64,000 nt of DNA from Thalassospira sp. TSL5-1. Lineage in GTDB: Bacteria > Pseudomonadota > Alphaproteobacteria > Rhodospirillales > Thalassospiraceae. Both the position numbers and the translations under genes were made by a program. Positions 17,791-26,220 of this stretch are shown here, in pieces. Position 1 is the first letter of the stretch; every line of letters begins with the position of its first letter. The DNA lies in the NCBI RefSeq assembly GCF_001907695.1, contig NZ_KV880638.1, forward strand, positions 372,882 through 436,881, given 5' to 3'. The notes beneath the pieces are model-generated. The model made no database searches, was not told the origin of the DNA, and saw only the letters and a program-made list of their open reading frames with translations.

Positions 17791-19485
17791 TCATGCCTTT
17801 TTCGCCGATTTCAGGCGTTCTTCGTCGACCAGTTCTTTTTTGGACAGCTTGCCGACCATTGTTTTGGGCAATTCATCGCGCAATTCGATTTCGCGGGGCA
17901 TTTCGATGCGAGAAATTTTATCATCCAGAAAACTGCGCAGGGTATCGGGTGTTATGGCGTCGCGCTTGGCGGTGTCTTTTAGGCGAACAAATGCTTTGGG
18001 TGCCTGGCCGCGATAGGAATCGGGCACGCCGATGACGGTAACTTCGGCAATATCGGGATGCAGATACAGCGCTTCCTCAATCGCACGAGGATACACGTTA
18101 TAGCCGCCGCACATGATCACATCTTTTAATCTGTCGACCAAAAACAGATACCCTTCTTCATCGCGATAGCCGACATCGCCGGTTGCCAGCCAGCCATCCT
18201 TCAGGCAGGCGGCTGTTTCGTCGGGGTTTTGCCAGTATCCGGCCATCACCTGCGGGCCCGATACAAATAATTCGCCCTTTTCGTTATCCGCGACAACACG
18301 GGTTTTATCGTCCAGCGACCGTATCTCAACCCCGGCACCTGGCATGGGAATACCAATCGAGCCTTCCTTGTTGGTGCCCAATATCGGGTTGCAGGTACAA
18401 ACCGGGCTGGCTTCGGACAGGCCATACCCTTCGACAAGTTTGGCGCCTGTCAGGTCTTCAAACTGGTGTTTGACTTCAACGGGCAGCGGCGCACCGCCTG
18501 AAATGCAGCAGCGTACCGATGAAAGGTCGTATTTAACCGTTTCGGGGGAATTGTTAATCGCGGTGTAAATGGTTGGCACACCGGGAAAGATGGTGACTTT
18601 TTTACGATCCAGCGCCTTTAACAGGGCTTCCAGTTCAAACCGGGGCTGCAAGACCATTTCGGCACCCAGATTGATCGATGTATTGAGCGCGACCGTCATG
18701 GCAAAGACATGGAAAAACGGCAAGACGCACAAGGTCACTTCCTGCCCCGGGCGGGCATTGGGCATCCAGCGGCTAAGCTGTTCGACATTGGCGCTTAAAT
18801 TGGCATGGGTCAGCATCGCCCCTTTGGGGCGGCCGGTGGTGCCGCCGGTATATTGCAACACCGCCAAATCATCGGGGCTGGTATCGCAGGGTTTTTGCAA
18901 AGGCGGGCAATTGGCCAGGCGCGAATAGGGAATATTGCGCAAATCATGCGGCACATCGGCCAACTCGCTGCGTTTGAACAGCGAAAACAGAACGCTTTTA
19001 ACGGCCGGTAAAATGTCGCTCATTTCGCAGACGACAATGCGGCGCAGGCTTGTCTCGTCCAGGCAGGCCGCGACTTTGGGATAAATCTGTTTCAAATTCA
19101 GCGTGACCATGATCCGCACACCGGAATCATTGATCTGAAAGGCAATTTCGCGTTTGGCATAAAGCGGGTTGAAATTGACAACCACACCGCCGCATTTCAA
19201 TACGGCATAGTAACAAACCACGTAATACGGGGTATTGGGCAGGCACAGCCCTACCTTGTCCCCTTTGCGCACGCCAAGCTGGTGAAACCCTTCGGCCACT
19301 TTGTCGACTTGATCGGCAATTTCGCGATAGTCATAAATACGCCCCAGAAAATCGATGCAGGGCCGATCACCATGTATCCGGGCGGATTCATCAAAAATAT
19401 CATGGATCCGGCGCGGTTTAAGGGGCGTGACCATGTCAACACCTGGCGCGGCGGCAGAGGCTTGTTGGACGTTCATTTGGATCAT
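17791..19485 (-). CDS. fadD: Long-chain fatty-acid--CoA ligase
   Basis: 564 residues, close to E. coli FadD (561). The AMP-binding P-loop is YTGGTTGRPKGAMLTH, followed by VEGYGLSEASP and the C-terminal domain hinge GWLATGDVGYRDEEGYLFLVDRLKDVI, then the catalytic lysine near the end (KTMVGKLSKKELV). It activates fatty acids entering through the FadL-like porin and feeds the operon downstream. The chosen start, ATG 19485, has GGAG nine bases upstream. Starts at 19500 or 19551 would place the shared palindromic operator on or inside the coding region. Confidence 0.93.
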   Translation of the reverse strand: MIQMNVQQASAAAPGVDMVTPLKPRRIHDIFDESARIHGDRPCIDFLGRIYDYREIADQVDKVAEGFHQLGVRKGDKVGLCLPNTPYYVVCYYAVLKCGGVVVNFNPLYAKREIAFQINDSGVRIMVTLNLKQIYPKVAACLDETSLRRIVVCEMSDILPAVKSVLFSLFKRSELADVPHDLRNIPYSRLANCPPLQKPCDTSPDDLAVLQYTGGTTGRPKGAMLTHANLSANVEQLSRWMPNARPGQEVTLCVLPFFHVFAMTVALNTSINLGAEMVLQPRFELEALLKALDRKKVTIFPGVPTIYTAINNSPETVKYDLSSVRCCISGGAPLPVEVKHQFEDLTGAKLVEGYGLSEASPVCTCNPILGTNKEGSIGIPMPGAGVEIRSLDDKTRVVADNEKGELFVSGPQVMAGYWQNPDETAACLKDGWLATGDVGYRDEEGYLFLVDRLKDVIMCGGYNVYPRAIEEALYLHPDIAEVTVIGVPDSYRGQAPKAFVRLKDTAKRDAITPDTLRSFLDDKISRIEMPREIELRDELPKTMVGKLSKKELVDEERLKSAKKA

Positions 19486-19499
19486 TTGCGTTAACTCCA

Positions 19500-19513
19500 T
19501 TACGTTAACGTCA
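19500..19513. promoter_or_regulatory. Predicted MerR/LiuR-type operator upstream of fadD
   Basis: TTACGTTAACGTCA, identical over 14 bases to the site before the MerR gene. It lies 14 bases before the chosen fadD start, just upstream of the GGAG ribosome site. Confidence 0.75.
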
Positions 19514-19537
19514 CTTTCGGGGCAAGGAAAAGCCGGC

Positions 19538-19565
19538 ACGGTGCGTTTCACGCGGAAACGACCGT
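19538..19565 (-). terminator. Possible terminator after the FadL-like gene
   Basis: Imperfect stem ACGGT-GTTTC / GAAAC-ACCGT with small bulges, just after the porin stop codon. On the minus strand it is followed by GCCGGCTTTTCC. The T-tract is weak. Confidence 0.4.
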
Positions 19566-19581
19566 ACCGGTATATATAGGA

Positions 19582-20868
19582 TCAGAATTGGAATCTTGCT
19601 TGCAGGGCGATGATATCAACCTTGGACTCGTAATCGCCTGAAAACGTGTTGCCAGAGGCGTCTCGTAAATTGACATGGGCTTCTTTGCCAAAAATATGCG
19701 TATAGCCCAGGCTTACATCGGCCCAATTGTTGACTTTGTAAGACGTGCCAAGAGATACCCAATAACGGTCGGAGTCCGGCAAACGTACCGTGCGATGGTC
19801 GGTTTTAACCGGTGTCTGATCATAGGCGACACCGCCGGTAAAGGCCCAGTTTTCGTTATACTGATACCGCGCACCGATGCTGGCGAACCATGCACTGCTC
19901 CAGTTATAATATTCCGACGTCGAGGTAACTGTGCCGCCTAGGTTGGAAATATTGCCACTGTAATTGAATGTCAGGTTTTTAAGCGCCGTCCAATTTGTCC
20001 ACTGGGCATCCGCCATGACCGTCCATTTTTCGCCAATATCCTGGGCAATGCCGAATGTTGCGTATTCAGGCGTTGTGACTTCGGCAGTGGCAGACCGGTC
20101 ATTATAGGCAGCTGTCGACCCAAATTTGATATCGCCTTTCAAATGCTGGGTCACTTCGGAGGTGTAACTGGCCCCAATGCGGGTTCCCGGGATGATTTCC
20201 CAGTTCATGCCCGCCGACCAACCCAGCGCCAGATCATCCCCCTGTACATCCGAGGCGGCTTCGGTGCCAGCACCTGTGACGACGGCCTTTGACAGGCGTG
20301 CATCCATATATTGAATTTGCAGACCGGCACCCAGCGAAAGGCCGTTATCAAAACGATAGGCAAAGGCCGGTTTGACGTTGGTGGTTTTAATATCGGACGT
20401 CGTACCAAAGAACCGTCCGGCAAAGTTGCCGTCATAGTCTGTCACCAGACCCCAGGGGGCGGTTATGGAAATACCCATATTCAGGTTGTCGTTTAGTTTC
20501 CATACCGCATGGGCATTCGGTATAAACGCATCCTGCGCCATGTCGCCATAGTCAGTCCGCGAGACATTCTGACCAAAGGGTGCGGTTGCCTTGGCATTTT
20601 TCAGGGTTGATTTCGGCATGACCAGCGTTCCGCCAACACTATAGGTGCTGTGGTCAAACTGGCCGATATTTGCCGGGTTATAGAAAATGGTCGAGGCATC
20701 CTGTGAGGAAGTGGACATTCCGGCAAAGGAAGATCCCTGCAAAGTGCCGCTGACTTCGCGAAGCTGATAGCCAGATGCCTGTGCTTGCCCGCTCAATGTC
20801 ATTGCAGCCATGAAAGCGGTAGCCGAAACTGCCGCGCCAAGGCCGGCCCTGTTCAACGTTTTTTTCAT
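19582..20868 (-). CDS. Outer-membrane fatty-acid transporter, OmpP1/FadL family
   Basis: 428 residues. The Sec signal peptide ends AQA-SGYQLREVSG near residue 32. The mature N-terminus and the motif GMSTSSQDASTIFYNPANIG form the FadL-type hatch with the conserved NPA. Many alternating amphipathic strands follow, and the protein ends in an aromatic residue (ALQARFQF), as expected of an outer-membrane beta-barrel. It would admit long-chain fatty acids or other hydrophobic molecules. Its position directly upstream of fadD on the same strand supports fatty-acid uptake. Confidence 0.92.
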   Translation of the reverse strand: MKKTLNRAGLGAAVSATAFMAAMTLSGQAQASGYQLREVSGTLQGSSFAGMSTSSQDASTIFYNPANIGQFDHSTYSVGGTLVMPKSTLKNAKATAPFGQNVSRTDYGDMAQDAFIPNAHAVWKLNDNLNMGISITAPWGLVTDYDGNFAGRFFGTTSDIKTTNVKPAFAYRFDNGLSLGAGLQIQYMDARLSKAVVTGAGTEAASDVQGDDLALGWSAGMNWEIIPGTRIGASYTSEVTQHLKGDIKFGSTAAYNDRSATAEVTTPEYATFGIAQDIGEKWTVMADAQWTNWTALKNLTFNYSGNISNLGGTVTSTSEYYNWSSAWFASIGARYQYNENWAFTGGVAYDQTPVKTDHRTVRLPDSDRYWVSLGTSYKVNNWADVSLGYTHIFGKEAHVNLRDASGNTFSGDYESKVDIIALQARFQF

Positions 20869-20922
20869 TTGTTTCTCCCTAGAAACGAACTGTGAATTCA
20901 GGCTTTTGCCCGGTTTTCGGCC

Positions 20923-21576
20923 TTAATTGGCATCGACCCTGATAAAATCGATGTCATAGCCTTTTTTCTTGAAGCTGGTTTTGAGCAGCTTGCCTTCTTT
21001 GTCGTACCAAAGGTCACGGGTAACATCCCCGGTCATCACATAATGGGTGGCCGGAACGGTTTTGCCGTCGATTTCAAGGCTGTTATCGACGGTTTTGGCG
21101 ACCGACACCTTGTAAGGTGCGGCGTCAATGACGCTATAAAGGCTGGTTTTGCTGGTAACGTCTTCGCGCCATAATGTCAGGGGCCAGGCCCCGTCACATT
21201 GTTCGCGCCTGGGGACCCCTTTGCCGGCAACTTCAAAGCATTTGCCTTCATATTCGGCCAGCCATTGATAGGGGGTGCCATCATCATCGGTTTCGGCCTT
21301 TACTGAAACCAGGGCATCGTCTTTCCAGGTTTCAGTCCGGTCATGATGATAATGGAACTTTAAAAACAGAACCTGTACCGATGTTTCGGTCATCACACGG
21401 GCGGTTTGCCCGTCGCTGGTATCGGACAGGATAACCTGTTCCGACCCAATCGGTTCGCCGTCCTTGAAAACCTTGTAATTCAATGTCTGGTCGGCCATTG
21501 CCTGTGACGCGCACAAGGAAAATAAACCCAAGGTTGATGTTGAAAGTAAAAACCGGCCCAGTGTTGATTTCGGCAT
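20923..21576 (-). CDS. Exported protein of DUF6134/DUF3108-like type
   Basis: 217 residues with a signal peptide ending near SQAMA-DQTLNYKV (residue 28). The mature part looks like a beta-rich single domain with repeated short charged strands (YKVFKDGEPIGSEQV, GEPIG-turn), similar in style to DUF6134/DUF3108 periplasmic proteins that may bind lipids. One pair of cysteines (KCFEV, EQCDGAW) could form a disulphide. It lies between the FadL-like porin and the SCP2 gene, all on one strand, which suggests a role in handling hydrophobic substrates. The family assignment is tentative. Confidence 0.65.
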   Translation of the reverse strand: MPKSTLGRFLLSTSTLGLFSLCASQAMADQTLNYKVFKDGEPIGSEQVILSDTSDGQTARVMTETSVQVLFLKFHYHHDRTETWKDDALVSVKAETDDDGTPYQWLAEYEGKCFEVAGKGVPRREQCDGAWPLTLWREDVTSKTSLYSVIDAAPYKVSVAKTVDNSLEIDGKTVPATHYVMTGDVTRDLWYDKEGKLLKTSFKKKGYDIDFIRVDAN

Positions 21577-21612
21577 CCGAATCCCCCGATCCTGAAATTT
21601 GAATGTCTGACG

Positions 21613-21912
21613 TCAGTCAAGCCGTGACGAAAGCTTGGCTGCGATTCCCATTGATCCCTTCACCTTGAGCTTGCCCAGTGTAAAGGCGAGCATGGGATCG
21701 AGTTTGCCAGCGATCAGTTTTTGTAAATTTGCCTGGGAGATTTTCAGAATGCAGTCCGCATCTGACGGGTCTTCGTCGCTTATTTCCGGTTCTGGCCCGG
21801 TGGCATCAATTACGATGCTGCCATCATCGCCGCAATCAAAGGCGACAATGGCGTTCAGACCGCGTAATTGCGGCAGTCTGGCTTCTACGGCTTCGAGGAT
21901 GCTTTTATCCAC
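21613..21912 (-). CDS. SCP2 sterol-binding domain protein
   Basis: 99 residues, a stand-alone SCP2 domain: an N-terminal helix, the strand FDCGDDGSIVIDATG, ADCILKISQANLQKLIAGKLDPMLAFTLGKLKVKGSMGIAAKL, with the canonical D-P-x-x-A-F-x-x-G-K-L-K-V-x-G core. SCP2 domains bind lipids and acyl-CoA in the cytoplasm. The GTG at 21912 is preceded by GGGAGGA six bases upstream and is preferred to the longer frame from 21981. A diverged copy of the MerR-type operator lies upstream, so it probably belongs to the same regulon. Confidence 0.85.
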   Translation of the reverse strand: MDKSILEAVEARLPQLRGLNAIVAFDCGDDGSIVIDATGPEPEISDEDPSDADCILKISQANLQKLIAGKLDPMLAFTLGKLKVKGSMGIAAKLSSRLD

Positions 21913-21983
21913 GAAATCCTCCCTGGAGCTTTGTTGGTTTTGTTTTTGTCTTTGTCTTCTTATTTCCGTAATGTAGCGCAAAG

Positions 21984-21998
21984 TGACGTAAAGGTAAA
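21984..21998. promoter_or_regulatory. Diverged MerR/LiuR-type operator upstream of SCP2 gene
   Basis: Read on the minus strand, TTTACCTTTACGTCA differs at two positions from TTTACGTTAACGTCA, the site before the MerR gene. It lies 72 bases before the SCP2 start. Weaker than the other two. Confidence 0.45.
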
Positions 21999-22130
21999 TT
22001 GTTTTACTTCAAAGTCACTCATTACTGATTAAGGTGTTGTTTGTCCAAGGAAAATTCAACTTTTAAGGGTATTTGAGGCTGGCGCAATTTTGAATTTGCG
22101 TCAACCTGCGGAACAACAGCGCTGATAAAC

Positions 22131-22736
22131 TTATGAAAGAAGCCGCCATGAGCCATCCGGTTGCAGGCAGGCTGTGCCCAAGGTTTTCTGCTGTGCGCCG
22201 TTGATTTTTACCGATGCGTTATATTCGCGGCAATATTGGTCATCTTCGTTTTTGAAGGTTTTGACCGGGGTAATACTATATTGCTGTTTCGAGTCGGGAT
22301 TGGTCCAGGTCGCGGTCTGACCATCGGGAAGACGATCAAGCGCATAGCCACTGCAGGCCGAATCGGCTGCATCCATGCCAGACCCGATTGCATTGCCAGC
22401 CAGCATCCCGAAAATGGCACCGCCAATTGTTGCCAGAAGTTTGCCATCGCCCTTGCCAATAGTAGACCCGGCGACCGCCCCTGCCGCGCCGCCCAGAATG
22501 GCACCGATGACATCGCGGTTGCATTGCAGAACGTTACCGTTGGGCAAAAACAGGTCGCCATAGCCATCCGCGCCAAAATCGTGCCCTTTGTTATGGTGGC
22601 CGCCATCACCATGCTTGGCGCGCGCCCCATGTGCCGGGGCCCACGAGGGTGGATCGGCCTTGGCAGGGGCGGCAACAATGCCGCTAAATCCAAGCGCAAG
22701 TGTTCCGATTGCGAAACGAATATGTTTTTTCGCCAT
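22131..22736 (-). CDS. Glycine-zipper surface-antigen-like protein (RT0821/Lpp0805 type)
   Basis: 201 residues. The start at 22736 gives a clean signal peptide (MAKKHIRFAIGTLALGFSGIVAAPAKA-DPP); upstream in-frame starts would bury it. A His/Gly/Asp-rich stretch (HGDGGHHNKGHDFGADG) follows, then a glycine zipper (GAILGGAAGAVAGSTIGK and GGAIFGMLAGNAIGSG, about residues 80-120). The C-terminal domain has WTNPDSKQQYSITP and a CREY cysteine, typical of the Rickettsia 17-kDa/RT0821 surface-antigen group. Likely periplasmic or outer-membrane associated; function unknown. Confidence 0.75.
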   Translation of the reverse strand: MAKKHIRFAIGTLALGFSGIVAAPAKADPPSWAPAHGARAKHGDGGHHNKGHDFGADGYGDLFLPNGNVLQCNRDVIGAILGGAAGAVAGSTIGKGDGKLLATIGGAIFGMLAGNAIGSGMDAADSACSGYALDRLPDGQTATWTNPDSKQQYSITPVKTFKNEDDQYCREYNASVKINGAQQKTLGTACLQPDGSWRLLS

Positions 22737-22872
22737 TCTTTCGGTTTCCCTTTTTGCGGATGGGTTCATTTTCCCCGTGAATCCCCCCGCCTGTTTGCTG
22801 TCCAAACCAGATTTGTTTGGCCCTGTCATTGGGGCCGACCTTGTTTCTTTAAACCGCTAAGGATGCATCATC

Positions 22873-23169
22873 GTGACCGTTGGCAACGACATGCCGGGGT
22901 ATGCCCGGTGCGTTTTTGCGGCCTTTGATGATGCGCGGGAATTCGCCCTGCAGTTCTGTCTGTATGGGAATTTGAACGGGATTTGTGCGGTTGATAGGGC
23001 GCTGTTAGGGCGAAATGTGGCGCAAAGTCCCGATTTGATTGTAACGATGCGCAGGGTTTGCAAGCAAAACCAGAAGTTTGGTTGGGGCCGTTTATTATTT
23101 GTTGTGGCGGAGAAGCTTTTTTGGGAGGGCGTGGCGATTAATTTTGGAAAAGGAGCATTTCCTCAATAA
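22873..23169 (+). CDS. Possible small protein, 98 residues (doubtful)
   Basis: An open frame starting with GTG at 22873 and preceded by AAGGA nine bases upstream. Codon use is compatible with coding, and the product (MPGYARCVFAAFDDAREFAL near the start) has no recognisable motif. Its last 30 bases overlap the decayed LysR gene on the other strand. I list it because nothing else explains 22830-23137, but it may be chance. Confidence 0.3.
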   Translation: MTVGNDMPGYARCVFAAFDDAREFALQFCLYGNLNGICAVDRALLGRNVAQSPDLIVTMRRVCKQNQKFGWGRLLFVVAEKLFWEGVAINFGKGAFPQ

Positions 23170-23470
23170 TCCAGTTACCAAACTGGCGCACCAGCGGCCG
23201 GTTCCAGCGGTGCCCGGATGAAACCAGCCAATAGGCAAACGGTGTTGGCGCACAGATATTAAAAGGTGTAATCAAATCGCCGTTTTTTGGGCATTCTGAA
23301 CGATAGCCGGCCATCTCAGCATGGTTTCATGCTCGGCCATTGCGTCTTCCAACGCCAGAGAGGCATCGGAACTGCAAATTTCCGTTCTTTCAATTGGCTG
23401 CTTTACCCCGGCACTATCCAGCTAGTCCTGCCAGTCCTGGCGTTGGTTTGCCGGGTGTGATCGTGGTGGT
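23138..23470 (-). pseudogene. Decayed LysR-family regulator (GcvA-like), C-terminal fragment
   Basis: Translating the minus strand gives a recognisable LysR effector domain in pieces. In one frame: RQDWQD, a TAG stop, then LDSAGVKQPIE and SSDASLALEDAM. In the next frame, after a frameshift near 23320-23330: MAGYRSECPKNGDLITPF, then AYWLVSSGHRWNRPLVRQF and a normal C-terminus GNWIIEE-MLLFQN ending at 23138. The intact gene at 31025 shows the same architecture (TAWQDWLKAAGV, then AFRDWLL). The HTH domain is absent, so this is a relic with at least one stop and one frameshift. Confidence 0.75.
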
Positions 23471-23670
23471 CTGCCTGTATGGTGGGATACCGCCTTATAT
23501 TGCTTGAGTTGTTGCATTTTCTTGTGATCTTCCGGATCGGGTGGCCCGTTTGTATCTGTGGGCAAGGGGGCCTATACCTCTGACGGTGGTCATTTGCGTT
23601 GAAACCGGATGCCGGGGCAGATAGCTTTCTGGCTTGAGAATGAAAAGATTAAGAATACCGGGGAAACGTT

Positions 23671-24315
23671 ATGACGTTCGCTGCGTGGCTGTCTGTTGCC
23701 ACCATTTGCATTTTGGGGGCGATGACGCCGGGGCCAAGCCTTGCCGTGGTTTTGCGCCATTCTGTCGGGCAGTCCCGGCAGGCGGGGTTTGCCTGTGCAC
23801 TCGCGCATGGCGCGGGGGTTGGCTTTTACGCGGTGATGACGATGGCGGGTTTGGGCGTTTTGTTCCAGACCATGCCGGTATTTCGCGAAGCGGTCAGCAT
23901 TTTGGGCGCACTTTATTTGGCCTGGCTGGCCCTCAAGGCGTGGCGCGGGGCGGGCAGTAGGGCGCGGTTTGCCACCGAAGGTCCCAATCGTGCGACCGCC
24001 GATAATATTGGCCACGCCGCGCGCGATGGCTTTATGATTGCCTTTCTCAATCCAAAAATTGCGTTGTTTTTCCTGGCGCTGTTTAGCCAGTTTGTTTCCG
24101 CCGATGCAAGCTGGACGGCGAAAATCTGGCTGGCCTTAACCGCAGCGGGTATTGATTGTGCCTGGTATTGTCTGGTGGCAATCGGGTTGTCCCATGGGGC
24201 GGTATTGCCCTGGCTGCAACGCAATTCGGGCATCATCGAACGGTTGATTGCCATTCTGTTTCTGGTCATTGCGGTGCGGGTTTTCTGGTCCATCATTCCC
24301 GTTTTGTTGGGCTAA
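23671..24315 (+). CDS. LysE/RhtB-family amino-acid exporter
   Basis: 214 residues, about six membrane segments. The N-terminal family signature GAMTPGPSLAVVLRHSVGQSR (residues 16-36), a central FLNPKIALFFLALFSQFV and a C-terminal IERLIAILFLVIAVRVFW span are typical of LysE/RhtB translocators, which expel amino acids such as homoserine, threonine or lysine. It lies beside the decayed LysR gene, which is often the local regulator of such exporters. A terminator follows directly. Confidence 0.88.
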   Translation: MTFAAWLSVATICILGAMTPGPSLAVVLRHSVGQSRQAGFACALAHGAGVGFYAVMTMAGLGVLFQTMPVFREAVSILGALYLAWLALKAWRGAGSRARFATEGPNRATADNIGHAARDGFMIAFLNPKIALFFLALFSQFVSADASWTAKIWLALTAAGIDCAWYCLVAIGLSHGAVLPWLQRNSGIIERLIAILFLVIAVRVFWSIIPVLLG

Positions 24316-24317
24316 AT

Positions 24318-24341
24318 AACCGGCACTACGGGCCGGTTTTT
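24318..24341 (+). terminator. Rho-independent terminator after the LysE gene
   Basis: Seven-base stem AACCGGC / GCCGGTT directly after the stop codon, running into TTTTTG. Confidence 0.7.
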
Positions 24342-24451
24342 GATGTCGGATCGCCCTTTATTAACACGGATATTTTAGGTCTGATTCTATGTTGTGCGCC
24401 CGGGGCCTTTGATTGCCAATCATGCGCCGCCGGACAAATGGATTTTTGACA

Positions 24452-25735
24452 ATGCCTGATAAACATGCCTCTGCGCCGTCCTCGATGGCTGCAACCAACC
24501 TGGCGGATGATGCGACGGATGGTGGAGCGAGTGATATGCCCTTAAAGACAAGCGACCCGGCAGAGCGCGGCTTTCGCCGGTTATGGCCGCATCTCGGATT
24601 TTTGGCCGCCGTGTTGCTGCTGGCCTTTAACATGCGCGGCAGTATCGTGGTTATGGGGCCACTTGCCGAGAGGGTCGGGATCGACCTTCAGCTTTCCGGG
24701 GCGCAGCTGGGCCTGTTAACCACCATTCCTGTGCTTTGTTTCGGTATGTTATCTATTTTTGCCCCCCGTTTGGGCCAGCGTTTTGGCCTGGAGGCAACCC
24801 TGATCACGATGCTGGTGCTGGTGGCGGTGGGGCAGGGGCTGCGGGCCAGCGGGCAATATGGTGTCATGGTTATGGGCACGGTTGTTTTGGGCGCGGCGAT
24901 TGCGGTGATGAATGTGCTGACACCATCCCTGGTTCGGCGCAGTTTTCCTGCCCGCGTGGCGCTGGTGACAGCCCTTTATACCTTTGTGATGTCAAGCGGC
25001 GCATCGATTGCCGCCTTTAGCGCGGTTCCCATTCGCAATAGCATGGACGGGGACTGGCGCTATGCCCTTGGCCTGTGGGCGGTGGTTGCTGTGGTTGGCT
25101 GTATATGCTGGCTGCCGATGTTGCGTTATCATCATCACGCACAAGGAACGGCAACGCGCATTTCGTTGTGGCGCAACCGTGAAGCCTGGTGGCTCAGCCT
25201 GTTTTTTGGCAGTCAGTCGATGATGTTTTATACCGGTGTTGCCTGGGTTGCGAAAATTTATCTCGATTCTGGTATGTCTGAGGCCGAGTCCGCCACCCTT
25301 CTGACGGTTTTCAATATATTTGGTATTCCGGCAGCCTTATTGTCCCCGTTGATTTATTCGGCCATTCCCAACAAAAAGCTCGCCATGACGGTGTTGCATA
25401 TTCCGTTATTTATCGGCATTCCCGGTTTTGTTTTTGCCACAACCGATATGCCCTATTTGTGGGCGATTTGCCTGGGTATGGGGCAGGGCAGCATGATTAG
25501 CGTTGCCCTGACGCTGGTGGGGATGCGCGGGGCGGACCCGCAAACATCGGCCAAACTGTCGGGCATGTGCCAGTCATTGGGGTATTTGCTGGCCGCAACC
25601 GGGCCGGTTTTATTTGGTGCCTTGCATGACATTTTGCAAAGCTGGCATATCCCGCTGTTGATTTTGTTTGGTGTGGTGAGCGTGCAGTTTCTGGCCGGTT
25701 TGCGGGCGGGATCATCCGATAAAATATCGGCCTGA
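24452..25735 (+). CDS. MFS transporter, CynX/NimT-like
   Basis: 427 residues with about twelve hydrophobic segments after a polar N-terminal tail of some 45 residues (MPDKHASAPSSMAATN). The first span carries LLAFNMRGSIVVMGPLAERV and LGLLTTIPVLCFGM, as in CynX/YeaN/NimT-type major-facilitator proteins, which export small organic molecules including cyanate and 2-nitroimidazole. The substrate is unknown. No clear ribosome site was seen before ATG 24452; an upstream ATG at 24422 in the same frame is possible. A strong hairpin follows the stop. Confidence 0.82.
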   Translation: MPDKHASAPSSMAATNLADDATDGGASDMPLKTSDPAERGFRRLWPHLGFLAAVLLLAFNMRGSIVVMGPLAERVGIDLQLSGAQLGLLTTIPVLCFGMLSIFAPRLGQRFGLEATLITMLVLVAVGQGLRASGQYGVMVMGTVVLGAAIAVMNVLTPSLVRRSFPARVALVTALYTFVMSSGASIAAFSAVPIRNSMDGDWRYALGLWAVVAVVGCICWLPMLRYHHHAQGTATRISLWRNREAWWLSLFFGSQSMMFYTGVAWVAKIYLDSGMSEAESATLLTVFNIFGIPAALLSPLIYSAIPNKKLAMTVLHIPLFIGIPGFVFATTDMPYLWAICLGMGQGSMISVALTLVGMRGADPQTSAKLSGMCQSLGYLLAATGPVLFGALHDILQSWHIPLLILFGVVSVQFLAGLRAGSSDKISA

Positions 25736-25758
25736 CTTGCCTGACCTGCCTGGCACGG

Positions 25759-25792
25759 CGGCACGCCCGGCATATTGAGGCGGGGCGTGCCG
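25759..25792 (+). terminator. Hairpin after the MFS gene
   Basis: Perfect 10-base stem CGGCACGCCC / GGGCGTGCCG shortly after the stop codon. The following tract is only TTTGGG, so termination may be weak or factor-dependent. Confidence 0.5.
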
Positions 25793-25868
25793 TTTGGGTG
25801 GGGTGAAATATGCGCGAATAAAGCGGGACTAAGCGCCGTATCGATACCGAATTGATTTTCGACTTTAT

Positions 25869-25887
25869 GATAATGATAATTAATAAA
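25869..25887. promoter_or_regulatory. Fur-box-like iron operator upstream of the heme-uptake operon
   Basis: GATAATGATAATTAATAAA matches the classical 19-base Fur box GATAATGATAATCATTATC at 15 positions, with the first 12 identical. It overlaps a second palindrome, AATTAAT-AAA-ATTAATT (25878-25894). It lies about 350 bases before hmuT and about 100 before a small open frame. Iron control of the heme importer is expected. The regulator (Fur, Irr or RirA) is not decided by the site. Confidence 0.65.
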
Positions 25888-25974
25888 ATTAATTTCGGAA
25901 ATCATGCCACCTGGCTCGTCTGAAAAGGTGTGGGGATGGTCCCGCTGCTTTGATGACTGCCAGGAAATGACACC

Positions 25975-26217
25975 ATGATGATGACCCCGACAGCCCGACT
26001 TTTGTGGCCTGCCAAAGTTTATAATGCCCGCCGTGATGATGCGCAAACCCGGTTGGCCCGGATCGTGGCGGCCCTACTCACAACGCCGTTTTCCCGGGTT
26101 TTCTCTGCGTTATTCCCACCGGTCTTTTTCCGGGTATGTTTTTGCATTTTTGCTCCGGCAAAGTTCCGGCAGGGGTGGCAATTTGCCACCTTATCCTCTC
26201 GCCGGGCGGGGGCATGA
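25975..26217 (+). CDS. Possible small protein or leader ahead of hmuT (80 residues, doubtful)
   Basis: ATG 25975 has CCAGGAA ten bases upstream, and the frame runs to a stop (ATGAGCCATG) two codons before hmuT. The product starts MMMTPTARLLWPAK and is rich in Arg/Phe. It does not resemble HemP, the small protein often encoded here in alphaproteobacteria. It could be a leader whose translation couples to hmuT, or chance. I cannot assign a function. Confidence 0.3.
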   Translation: MMMTPTARLLWPAKVYNARRDDAQTRLARIVAALLTTPFSRVFSALFPPVFFRVCFCIFAPAKFRQGWQFATLSSRRAGA

Positions 26218-26220
26218 GCC

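Noticed and set aside
22873-23169. Idea that the 98-codon frame and the LysR relic together form a regulator gene
   Set aside because: They are on opposite strands and overlap by only about 30 bases; the frame has no LysR features.
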